From an uncultured Alistipes sp. (GTDB lineage Bacteria > Bacteroidota > Bacteroidia > Bacteroidales > Rikenellaceae), in contig CAJTIY010000006.1 of the NCBI GenBank assembly GCA_910576555.1, positions 81,724 through 145,723 on the forward strand: DNA of 64,000 nucleotides, written 5' to 3'. The position numbers and the translations under genes were made by a program. Position 1 is the stretch's first letter. Each line of letters starts with the position of its first letter. Positions 57,142 to 64,000 of this stretch are shown in pieces. The notes beneath the pieces were generated by a model. That model did no database searches and was not told the DNA's origin. It saw only the letters and a program-made list of their open reading frames with translations.

Positions 57142-57915
57142 CTATATCCAAAATAGCCGTTTCCAATCTTTAATCATTACGGCATCATTGAATTGTCGGT
57201 TTGCCGGACTGCTGCTACGTAATGTGAGGTGTCTTATATCGGAAAATTGTCCTGCGAAATATTTGTTGTATAGTCGCTCTGCCTTTTGACCGTTGAATGC
57301 AATAGTTCGAATCGTAGGGTATTGACGGAGGAACTTTTGCAAATCATTCGGGAGTTCGGATCGTATGTCGGAGTCCAAACTCCCATGACGGTCGGCTGTA
57401 TGTACGACATCCCATAAGGCAATTTTATGAGAAAATAATAATTGCTTTTTCTCCTCGTATGTTAGAGGGATAGGGCTATTTGCGACATGAGCAATAATAG
57501 ACCAGAAACGATTTCCTGATTTAGCATAATATTGCTTCTTTTGCAATGATTCGTCTCCGGGTAATGTTCCGAGAATTAAAATTGTCGGATTGCTCCTGAC
57601 CAAAGGCGGTAATGATTTTTTATTGGAGGATGATATTACCGTAGTTGGTTTAGGGTGTGATGCTGGGAGTGTTGAAGCTCTTTTCTGACCGTTCTTAGAG
57701 TGTGGTATACGCCACTTGTCGCCGATTTGATCTGCGTGGGGAATTTTCCCGTCACGCAATAGTTTGCGGAGCGGTGATCCAGGACGATCTTTGGAATCGG
57801 ATAATAAACCTGCTTGAGCCAATATTTTATTTGCGTCAACAGGAGTGATGTCGATTTGGTTGTTTCGAATCAAGTATTTGTCGATACATTCTATGATTTG
57901 AGAAATGTTTGTCAT
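57142..57915 (-). CDS. Deoxyinosine/hypoxanthine DNA glycosylase (UDG family 6) with N-terminal extra domain
   Basis: UDG family 6 enzymes excise hypoxanthine formed by adenine deamination. In this 257-residue protein the catalytic domain (about 108-257) shows motif 1 LILGTLPGDESL (113-124), RFWSIIAHVA, ALWDVV, AFNGQKAERLY with Asn208, and motif 2 LRSSSPANR (232-240). The first 75 residues form an extra helical part ending DKWRIPHS that resembles a winged-helix or DNA-binding module; a polar linker (about 76-105) joins them. Typical family members are about 160 residues, so the fusion is notable. It follows the hipT-like gene by 32 nt. Confidence 0.82.
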   Translation of the reverse strand: MTNISQIIECIDKYLIRNNQIDITPVDANKILAQAGLLSDSKDRPGSPLRKLLRDGKIPHADQIGDKWRIPHSKNGQKRASTLPASHPKPTTVISSSNKKSLPPLVRSNPTILILGTLPGDESLQKKQYYAKSGNRFWSIIAHVANSPIPLTYEEKKQLLFSHKIALWDVVHTADRHGSLDSDIRSELPNDLQKFLRQYPTIRTIAFNGQKAERLYNKYFAGQFSDIRHLTLRSSSPANRQFNDAVMIKDWKRLFWI

Positions 57916-57947
57916 TGGTGTTCGGTGGTTTGTTTTTTTCTCTGTTA

Positions 57948-58886
57948 TTATATTCTTCCGATTCTTTCTGCTATAAGCGCTTTGTATTTGCCTCTCATCT
58001 CGTCGGGCAGAAACGAAACGTCGATCCATTCGTTCCATTTCGGAATAGCCTTGATGAATTTCTTGAACAGGTTGTCGATTACCTTTTCGTCCATGCCCGA
58101 AGCCGTCATTGCCTGCACGAAATCGCTGCGGCAAAGCTTGCGTTTGCGGCCGTTCAGCGTCAGGGCCAATTCCTCGGTGTCTTCGGGTAAAACGAGGGCT
58201 GTCGATAGCAGGTCATAAGCCGGTGCCAGCCCATAAATACCCGGATTTAGGCTATATAGCGAAAAGTTTTTGAGGTGCATGTCGGCATTGCCCGTGAGCC
58301 ACGAGAACAATACCTGTTCCCAGAAATTGACGGCATCCAGTTTCGGGGCGGAAGAATAGCGCAGAATCGTTTTGGCAATCTGCTCGTAGGAACCTTTGTA
58401 TTTGTGTTCGGTCAGTCGTTCGGAGAGCTGGCAGAGGTCTTCCATCGGATATTTTTCGCCGTGCGCTCCTCGGTCGATGCGGCGTGTGATGTAGCACAAC
58501 TCCCCATCGGCAAAGCGGACGAGCGAGTGGGGAACGACCTGCATCTTCGCGGTTTCGGCCATGTGCATGGTCAAATCTTCCAGTTCCGGCAAGTGCGGAT
58601 AATGTTCGGTCTGCGGTTTGAGGATATAGCGGCCCCAGAGACCGACAATCGTGAAGCGTTCCGGGGTGCCTTTGCCCGCTTTGGCAATATCGAGCGATAG
58701 TTTCGCCTGCACTCCGGTCAGCGTCGTCTGGCTGCGGATTACCTCGCGGGCAAGTTCCGCGATATTGGTGCGCGTGTAGGGGAGCAAAGGAGCTTCGGGA
58801 GTGCCGAAAATCTTCTTGGAGCAGGATTTGTGGAAATCCCGCTCGCCGTCGGCTAATTCTTTGTAGCAATATAAACAACGCTCCAT
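57948..58886 (-). CDS. HipT-like kinase toxin (HipA C-terminal domain)
   Basis: This 312-residue protein is the kinase part of a HipA-type toxin; HipA/HipT kinases phosphorylate aminoacyl-tRNA synthetases and stop growth. The N-terminus has a CxxC...H..C set (MERCLYCYKEL, HKSC) that may bind zinc. The Gly-rich loop is TGVQAKLSL (57-65). The catalytic loop TGNADMHLKNFSL (Asp202) and metal-binding LAPAYDLLST (Asp225) are intact, so it is probably active. The HipA N-terminal subdomain is missing and encoded separately 1 nt upstream, as in HipBST systems. Confidence 0.9.
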   Translation of the reverse strand: MERCLYCYKELADGERDFHKSCSKKIFGTPEAPLLPYTRTNIAELAREVIRSQTTLTGVQAKLSLDIAKAGKGTPERFTIVGLWGRYILKPQTEHYPHLPELEDLTMHMAETAKMQVVPHSLVRFADGELCYITRRIDRGAHGEKYPMEDLCQLSERLTEHKYKGSYEQIAKTILRYSSAPKLDAVNFWEQVLFSWLTGNADMHLKNFSLYSLNPGIYGLAPAYDLLSTALVLPEDTEELALTLNGRKRKLCRSDFVQAMTASGMDEKVIDNLFKKFIKAIPKWNEWIDVSFLPDEMRGKYKALIAERIGRI

Positions 58887-58887
58887 G

Positions 58888-59217
58888 TTACTCTTCCTTT
58901 GATTCGATGGGTACGACACCGACTGCACCGATGCAGTCTTTGCAGCAGGCCAAAAGCAGCGACATCCTATCGCGGTTGTCGATTTTCCAACTCTTTTCGG
59001 CAATGTCGAGCAGCCACCCTTCGGGAATCAATCCGTCGAAGAACGGGAACAGCACCTTGTCGCGATAGACCTGCTCCGTAAGCGGCAGCGTGAGACTGAC
59101 CGCTTCGGCGTCGGGCAGGCGGAGATAGTCGGCATCGTAGCGGAACGTGTAACCGGTTTCGTCCTCGGTCAATAGTCCCGCCTTGCGGTCGTGGAGGTAG
59201 ATGGCAGCCTGTTTCAT
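58888..59217 (-). CDS. HipS-like protein (HipA N-terminal subdomain)
   Basis: This 109-residue protein equals the N-terminal subdomain 1 of HipA. It shows the family segments TEDETGYTFRYDADYL and PFFDGLIPEGWLLDIAEK, then SLLLACCKDCIGAVGVVP. In characterised HipBST systems such a HipS protein is an antitoxin for HipT. It overlaps the upstream hipB-like gene by ATGA and ends 1 nt before hipT, so the three are coupled. The split is clean (proper stop and start), not a frameshift. Confidence 0.87.
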   Translation of the reverse strand: MKQAAIYLHDRKAGLLTEDETGYTFRYDADYLRLPDAEAVSLTLPLTEQVYRDKVLFPFFDGLIPEGWLLDIAEKSWKIDNRDRMSLLLACCKDCIGAVGVVPIESKEE

Positions 59218-59429
59218 CGGTCATCCGTTTTTGTCATCGGCACCACTCCGACCTCGGCTCCGAATAGGTTGAGAATCTGATTGACTTTGTCCAGTCGCAG
59301 AGTCGGTTTTCCTTGCTCCAGCTCGCGCACGAACCGCAGTCCCACACCCGATTTCTCGGACAGTTCGACCTGCGTCAGCCGATGCTGCTTACGCATAGCC
59401 TTCACGTATTTCGATAATGTCGTCTGCAT
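59214..59429 (-). CDS. HipB-like XRE family antitoxin/repressor
   Basis: This 71-residue DNA-binding protein is a single XRE/HTH_3 domain: LTQVELSEKSGVGLRFVREL (about 18-37) is the helix-turn-helix, followed by LEQGKPTLRLDKVNQILNLF. It is the first gene of the hipB-hipS-hipT-like operon. The start at 59429 is 18 nt downstream of a -7 box, and two copies of a 20-bp palindrome lie at the promoter, fitting autoregulation. Its stop overlaps the hipS start. Confidence 0.9.
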   Translation of the reverse strand: MQTTLSKYVKAMRKQHRLTQVELSEKSGVGLRFVRELEQGKPTLRLDKVNQILNLFGAEVGVVPMTKTDDR

Positions 59430-59430
59430 A

Positions 59431-59491
59431 TTATACCTCTTTGGGTGCAAAAATAATGAAATAATTTGTAATTATATCTTTTCGGGTATAA
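59431..59491 (-). promoter_or_regulatory. hip operon operator pair
   Basis: Two 20-bp sites, TTATACCTCTTTGGGTGCAA (59431-59450) and TTATATCTTTTCGGGTATAA (59472-59491), match at 15 of 20 positions. Each is a palindrome of the form TATAYC-N6-GGTATA, close to the E. coli HipB site TATCC-N8-GGATA. They are 41 bp apart start to start. Confidence 0.75.
59448..59455 (-). promoter_or_regulatory. -7 box of the hip operon
   Basis: TATTTTTG on the minus strand, overlapping the edge of the first operator and 18 nt before the hipB-like start. Confidence 0.6.
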
Positions 59492-59555
59492 ATAGTTTGC
59501 CTTTTGTCGAAATATATTTCATATAATTAGTATAGCTTATTTGAGTATTATTCGT

Positions 59556-59563
59556 TAATTTTG
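59556..59563 (+). promoter_or_regulatory. -7 box of hsdR-hsdM-hsdS
   Basis: TAATTTTG, 33 nt before the hsdR ATG. The upstream AT-rich 60 nt also separates it from the hip operators. Confidence 0.6.
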
Positions 59564-59596
59564 CGTAAACTTCTGATACTGTATAATTATAGGAAT

Positions 59597-62311
59597 ATGA
59601 GCCCGGAAGAGAAAGCCCGAAAGAAGATAGACCAGATGTTCGATGATGCCGGCTGGAAGGTCGTAGATAGGGATCATTATGCTCCGAATATCTCTACTGT
59701 TGCCATCGAAGAAGGTTTGTTGGAGCACAACCTCGAAGCGGATTATTTCTTATTCCTAAATGGCAAGGCGGTTGGAGTCCTTGAAGCAAAACGGGAAGAG
59801 GTTGATGTCAAATCCGATGTGGTATGCGCTCAGGCTACTCTGTATGCTCGTAGTGTGCCGTCTAAGTATCAGGCATATTTGCGACCGTTGCCGTTCGTTT
59901 ATCAGTCAAACGGTAATACTGTAATATTCAAAGATATAAGGGATGAAAATTCCGAGCATGTGGAGTTGAACAGAATTCATTCGCCCAAAGAGATCGTTAA
60001 TATGCTGGGTATAACGGACGAATTTGCTGGGCTGCCGACTTTGAAGAGACGAGGATTGCGGGATTGTCAGTTTGAGGCAATCAGTGAGTTGGAAAATAGT
60101 TTCCGTACAGGACAGAATCGTGCGTTGATGGTCTTGGCTACCGGTGCGGGAAAAACTTATACGGCATGTATGGCCGCCTATCGTATGCTGTCATATACGC
60201 CGATGCGCCGCATTTTATTCTTGGTCGATAGAAACAATCTGGGGAAACAGGCAGAAGGTGAATTCGGCATGTTTCGATTGACTGATAATGGCGAGCCATT
60301 TAATACGATTTTCACAGTAAGTCGGCTTAAATCGGGCAAGATTCCGGAAGATGCCAATGTGGTTATTTCTACGATACAGCGTCTGTTTTCGTTGCTGAAA
60401 GGAGATGATATTACGGACAGTGATGACGATGAAAATTATAGCAATGATGAAATGGCGGATGTTGCATTGCCTGCCAATCTGACTTTGCCACCCGACTATT
60501 TCGATATGATTATCATTGATGAGTGTCATCGCTCTATCTATGGTAGTTGGCGGAAAGTGCTCGATTACTTCAATACGGCAAAAATGGTCGGTCTGACGGC
60601 TACGCCTGCGCCGGAAACATTGGCATTCTTTAATAATAACCGCATTGTAAATTATACGCTCGAAAAATCTATCGCCGATGGTGTGAATGTCGATTATCGT
60701 ATATATCGAATCAAAACGCAGGCTACCGAGGATGGCGGAGCTATTCGTGAAGGGGAGAAAGTAAAAAAGATAACCCGATATACCGGCACGGTTGAGAATA
60801 TAAAAACGCGCGAAGAATCGACATATACTAAAACAGAGCTGAATCGCAGCATAATCAATCCTGCTCAAATAAAGCTGGTTCTTGAAACCTATCGGGATGC
60901 AGTATATTCCGAAATGTTCGTCGATCCACAGCGCGAACCGAATATGGACTATTTGCCGAAAACGCTCATTTTTGCACTGAACGATGCTCATGCAAGTAAT
61001 ATCGTCAAGATTGCAAAAGAGGTTTTCGGTCGGAACGATGACGAATTCGTGCAAAAGATTACCTATTCTGCCGGAGATAGCAACGAATTGATACGGCAAT
61101 TCCGCAATAATAAGGAATTCCGCATTGCTGTTACTGTAACGCTGGTTGCTACGGGTACGGATGTCAAGCCGCTCGAAGTGGTCATGTTTATGCGTGATGT
61201 TGAGTCGGATTCTCTGTATACCCAGATGAAGGGGCGCGGAGTGCGCACGATTGGGGATGAACAGTTGCGGAATGTTACTCCGAATGCGTATAGTAAAGAC
61301 TTGTTCTATTTGGTCGATGCTGTTGGTGTAACAGAACACGAAATGAAGGTAACCCGTCCGGGAGCGGATGACGAGACGACTCCGGTGATGACACTCAAAG
61401 AACTGTTGGAGCGTATCACGCACGGCAATGTGCAGGATGAATATCTGCGCCTTTTGGCTGCACGCCTGTCCCGTATCTATAATAAATGCAAAGCATCCGA
61501 ACGCGACGAATTTGCAAAGTTGGCGAAAGCTGATATGAAAGATATTGCTGTCGGTATATACGAGGTATTGGAAGCAGATACACTTTCGCCATATATCGAC
61601 ATCAATGAGCCGAATAACGAGCGCAAAGGTTTAGTGGCGGCAATCGTAAACCATCCCGATGCCCGATATTATCTGTTGCTTCTGAATGCAGGTTTCGTAA
61701 CGATATTGCAGCCGGGCGAAGATACGCTGATATCCAAGGGATTTTCAATCGAGGAGGCACAAAATACGATTGATGCGTTTGAAACATATATCAACGAGCA
61801 TAAAGACGAGATTGAAGCCCTGCGAGTCATATATAACAATCACGGTGAGCCGATTACCTACACGATGCTGAAAGATTTGGAGAATAAGTTGAAATTTACC
61901 AACAGCAAGTTTAATCCTACGTTGTTGTGGAATACTTATTCGCTTATAAATCCCGAAGCCGTTACTAAATTCTCGACAAAGGAAGAAAAAGAGGCTGTTA
62001 CCAATATCATTCAACTGGTACGCTTTGCATTTCGTCAGATTACAACATTAAACAGCCTGCATTCTACCGCCAATCAGTATTTCAATCTTTGGTGCGGTCA
62101 GATGCAGCGAAGCATTACCGATACACAAGCAGTGTTAATCAAACAAATCGTATCATACATCGCATCGAATGGTTCGTGTACGATAAAAGATATTCGCGAC
62201 TGGGATAGAACTTATGCCGCACAACTGATTCAGGCATTCGATAATCCCGAGCAGGTAAATAATTCACTCATGTCACTCACGCAGTTCCTGATTTATAGAA
62301 AAACGGCATAA
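59597..62311 (+). CDS. hsdR: Type I restriction enzyme R subunit
   Basis: HsdR translocates and cuts unmodified DNA in complex with HsdM and HsdS. The 904-residue product has an N-terminal nuclease domain with the D...ExK signature (Asp49, EAK at 63-65), Walker A ATGAGKT (181-187), DECH box (308-311) and GLTATP (332-337), then a second helicase domain and a C-terminal helical region. It is intact. The start at 59597 (MSPEEKARKK) follows the -7 box by 33 nt; an upstream TTG would fall within that box. hsdM follows after 6 nt. Gene order R-M-S. Confidence 0.96.
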   Translation: MSPEEKARKKIDQMFDDAGWKVVDRDHYAPNISTVAIEEGLLEHNLEADYFLFLNGKAVGVLEAKREEVDVKSDVVCAQATLYARSVPSKYQAYLRPLPFVYQSNGNTVIFKDIRDENSEHVELNRIHSPKEIVNMLGITDEFAGLPTLKRRGLRDCQFEAISELENSFRTGQNRALMVLATGAGKTYTACMAAYRMLSYTPMRRILFLVDRNNLGKQAEGEFGMFRLTDNGEPFNTIFTVSRLKSGKIPEDANVVISTIQRLFSLLKGDDITDSDDDENYSNDEMADVALPANLTLPPDYFDMIIIDECHRSIYGSWRKVLDYFNTAKMVGLTATPAPETLAFFNNNRIVNYTLEKSIADGVNVDYRIYRIKTQATEDGGAIREGEKVKKITRYTGTVENIKTREESTYTKTELNRSIINPAQIKLVLETYRDAVYSEMFVDPQREPNMDYLPKTLIFALNDAHASNIVKIAKEVFGRNDDEFVQKITYSAGDSNELIRQFRNNKEFRIAVTVTLVATGTDVKPLEVVMFMRDVESDSLYTQMKGRGVRTIGDEQLRNVTPNAYSKDLFYLVDAVGVTEHEMKVTRPGADDETTPVMTLKELLERITHGNVQDEYLRLLAARLSRIYNKCKASERDEFAKLAKADMKDIAVGIYEVLEADTLSPYIDINEPNNERKGLVAAIVNHPDARYYLLLLNAGFVTILQPGEDTLISKGFSIEEAQNTIDAFETYINEHKDEIEALRVIYNNHGEPITYTMLKDLENKLKFTNSKFNPTLLWNTYSLINPEAVTKFSTKEEKEAVTNIIQLVRFAFRQITTLNSLHSTANQYFNLWCGQMQRSITDTQAVLIKQIVSYIASNGSCTIKDIRDWDRTYAAQLIQAFDNPEQVNNSLMSLTQFLIYRKTA

Positions 62312-62317
62312 CAATAT

Positions 62318-63748
62318 ATGGCACAAGCAACCGCAAACGAACAGAACCTCACAAAAAAGGTTTGGACACTGGCAACTACGCTTGCCGGTCAAGGCATAGG
62401 TTTTACAGACTATATCACGCAGCTGACTTATCTTCTTTTCTTGAAGATGGACGACGAGAATGTCAAGATTTTTGGCGAAGATTCCGCTATCCCCGAAGGA
62501 TACCGCTGGGAAGATTTGACGAACCTCGATGGTCTTGATCTCGTCAAGCAGTATGAAAATACGCTCGAAAAGTTGAGTCAGGAGCAGAACCTGATTGGAA
62601 CAATCTATACCAAAGCGCAGAATAAAATCGACAAGCCGGTTTATCTCAAAAAGGTTATTACACTTATCAATGGTGAGTCGTGGCTGGTTATGGATGGCGA
62701 TGTGAAAGGTGCTATCTACGAAAGTATTTTAGAAAAGAACGGTCAGGATAAGAAAAGCGGTGCGGGGCAGTATTTCACGCCGCGCTCGTTGATAAAGGCG
62801 ATGGTCGATGTTGCCAACCCACAGATTGGCGAAACAGTTTGCGACCCTGCTTGTGGTACGGGCGGTTTCCTGCTTGCAGCATACGACCACATGAAACCGC
62901 AATCGGCCGACCGAGGGAAACAGGATTTTCTGAAAAACAGCGCACTGCATGGTTATGATAATACGGCTTTGGTGGTTACGCTTGCCTCGATGAACCTCTA
63001 TCTGCACGGAATCGGTACCGACCGCAGCCCTATTATTTGTCAGGATTCGTTGGAGAAAACCCCGTCGGTGCTTGTTGATGTAATTCTTGCTAATCCTCCG
63101 TTCGGTACTCGTCCGTCTGGCTCTGTCGATGTAAATCGTGAGGATTTCTATGCCACGACGAAGAATAACCAGCTCAATTTTTTGCAGCACATGATGGTGA
63201 TGCTCAAAAACGGAGGGCGGGCTGCTGTCGTTCTACCCGATAATGTCCTGTTCGAGGGTGGAGCCGGCGAAACTATCCGCAAAGAGCTTTTGAAAAACTT
63301 TAACTTGCATACGATTTTGCGTTTGCCTACGGGCATTTTCTATGCGCAAGGCGTAAAAGCGAATGTCCTGTTCTTTACAAAGGGAACTCCGACCAAAGAT
63401 ATTTGGTTTTTCGACTATCGCACGGGGGTAAAACATACATTGGCTACGAATCCGATGCTGCGGCACCACCTCGATGAGTTTGTCGAGTGCTATAAGGCCG
63501 ACAATATCATTGCTCGTACTGAAACGTATGATGCCGAGACTAATCCTAATGGCCGTTGGCGTAAATATAGTGTTGAAGAAGTACTCAAACGCGACAAAAC
63601 GAGCCTCGATATATCGTGGATAAAGTTTGGTGATGACGATGCCGATTTGACATTGAGCGAATTAATGACTACGATTCAGGAAAAAAGCGATCATATCAGC
63701 AAGGCGGTTGCCGAGTTACAAAAATTATTGGCAAATATCGAGGAGTAA
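62318..63748 (+). CDS. hsdM: Type I restriction-modification DNA methyltransferase
   Basis: HsdM methylates adenine in the recognition site as part of the M2S complex. The 476-residue product has the HsdM N-terminal helical domain (about 5-130), the SAM-binding motif I DPACGTGGFLLAA (176-188) and the catalytic NPPF (259-262) for N6-adenine. KKSGAGQYFTPRSLIKAMVD precedes motif I as usual. Its stop codon is 1 nt before the hsdS start. It is intact. Confidence 0.97.
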   Translation: MAQATANEQNLTKKVWTLATTLAGQGIGFTDYITQLTYLLFLKMDDENVKIFGEDSAIPEGYRWEDLTNLDGLDLVKQYENTLEKLSQEQNLIGTIYTKAQNKIDKPVYLKKVITLINGESWLVMDGDVKGAIYESILEKNGQDKKSGAGQYFTPRSLIKAMVDVANPQIGETVCDPACGTGGFLLAAYDHMKPQSADRGKQDFLKNSALHGYDNTALVVTLASMNLYLHGIGTDRSPIICQDSLEKTPSVLVDVILANPPFGTRPSGSVDVNREDFYATTKNNQLNFLQHMMVMLKNGGRAAVVLPDNVLFEGGAGETIRKELLKNFNLHTILRLPTGIFYAQGVKANVLFFTKGTPTKDIWFFDYRTGVKHTLATNPMLRHHLDEFVECYKADNIIARTETYDAETNPNGRWRKYSVEEVLKRDKTSLDISWIKFGDDDADLTLSELMTTIQEKSDHISKAVAELQKLLANIEE

Positions 63749-63749
63749 T

Positions 63750-64000
63750 ATGGATACGAAGAAACTACGTCAAAAGATTCTCGATTTGGCTATTCGTGGT
63801 AAACTTGTTCCGCAAGACCCGAACGACGAGCCAGCATCCGTATTGCTCGAACGCATCAAAGCCGAAAAAGAACAATTGATAAAGGATGGGAAAATCAAGC
63901 GCAGCAAGAAGTCTGCCTCTTCTGATACATCCCCTTATGAGAACGTGCCGTTCGAGATACCCGAAAGTTGGGTATGGACAACACTTGGGAATATTGGACA
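63750..64000 (+). CDS. hsdS: Type I restriction specificity subunit, N-terminal part (runs off window)
   Basis: HsdS recognises the bipartite DNA target. Only the first 83 codons are present. They read MDTKKLRQKILDLAIRGKLV..., with a charged helical segment (LLERIKAEKEQLIKDGKIKR) and then PFEIPESWVWTTLGNIG, the standard beginning of a target recognition domain. The start lies 1 nt after the hsdM stop. Whether the gene is complete, or shuffles with others as in many Bacteroidota, cannot be seen here. Confidence 0.93.
   Translation, partial: MDTKKLRQKILDLAIRGKLVPQDPNDEPASVLLERIKAEKEQLIKDGKIKRSKKSASSDTSPYENVPFEIPESWVWTTLGNIG

Larger units (their letters stand above)
56780..64000. other. AT-rich acquired island with defence genes (open at right)
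   Basis: Base composition changes abruptly at about 56.75-56.83 kb from GC-rich to AT-rich and stays so to the end. The segment holds a DNA glycosylase, a split HipA-type toxin-antitoxin and type I restriction-modification genes. The left edge has inverted repeats. No integrase is visible inside the window. Confidence 0.75.

Noticed and set aside
58886..59217. hipA broken by a frameshift or stop
   Set aside because: The two pieces have proper stop and start codons 1 nt apart, each ends at a domain boundary, and the layout matches known HipBST systems.

Overview
The window reads as chromosome of a Bacteroidota gut commensal, most likely Alistipes or a close Rikenellaceae relative. Three things point there. 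Many genes are preceded by the phylum's sigma signature (a -33 TTTG about 19-21 bp before a -7 TAnnTTTG). The gene content is typical of the group: TonB receptor with a carboxypeptidase-like domain, prolyl oligopeptidase and DPP-IV peptidases, GH110 alpha-galactosidase, tryptophanase, NfnAB, DUF4254, DUF4834 and DUF1573. The backbone is also strongly GC-rich, unlike Bacteroides. Species assignment is inference.

Layout. 0.1-2.6 kb: bamD-rpoZ-coaBC on the minus strand. 2.9-6.5 kb: greA, a small His/Cys-rich secreted protein and a TonB receptor. 6.6-10 kb: mdh, gcvH, birA and dapD (minus). 10-13.5 kb: a prolyl oligopeptidase lipoprotein and aspartate kinase. 13.6-15.3 kb: a minus operon of a VTT membrane protein, a GNAT and a DUF5131 protein. 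15.7-19.8 kb: a large surface lipoprotein and a divergent DUF4435 / SUI1 pair. 20-27 kb: an outer-membrane protein with an HEYRH motif, a 74-bp tandem hairpin/promoter array, PBP1A and asd. 27-35.7 kb: tnaA, sodB, ogt, DPP-IV, a glucosaminidase/LysM protein, DUF4254 and a GT9 glycosyltransferase. 35.9-39.3 kb: nfnB-nfnA-DUF1573. 39.4-40.1 kb: four tRNAs. 40.3-43.5 kb: a secreted Ntn hydrolase and GH110. 43.6-48.4 kb: purB, DUF4834-mlaE-mlaF and gapA. 48.4-49.6 kb: a gene-poor, repeat-bearing stretch. 49.6-56.7 kb: two unknown proteins, yceD-rpmF-plsX-fabH, a GT90-like transferase, ferritin and a DoxX protein.

From about 56.75 kb the base composition drops sharply to AT-rich and stays low to the window end. 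This segment holds a small DUF4177-like protein, a deoxyinosine DNA glycosylase, a tripartite hipB-hipS-hipT-like toxin-antitoxin module with twin operators, and a type I restriction-modification locus (hsdR, hsdM and the start of hsdS, which runs off the end). It looks like an acquired defence island.

The most unusual structure is a short DNA element seen once as a roughly 74-bp tandem array upstream of PBP1A and once as a single copy upstream of the GT90 gene. Each unit carries two hairpins and a -7-like box. The arms of the second hairpin change in a compensating way between units, so base pairing is kept while sequence is not. The backbone also carries several unrelated GC-rich minisatellites (28, about 19 and 11 bp periods) in gaps between genes.
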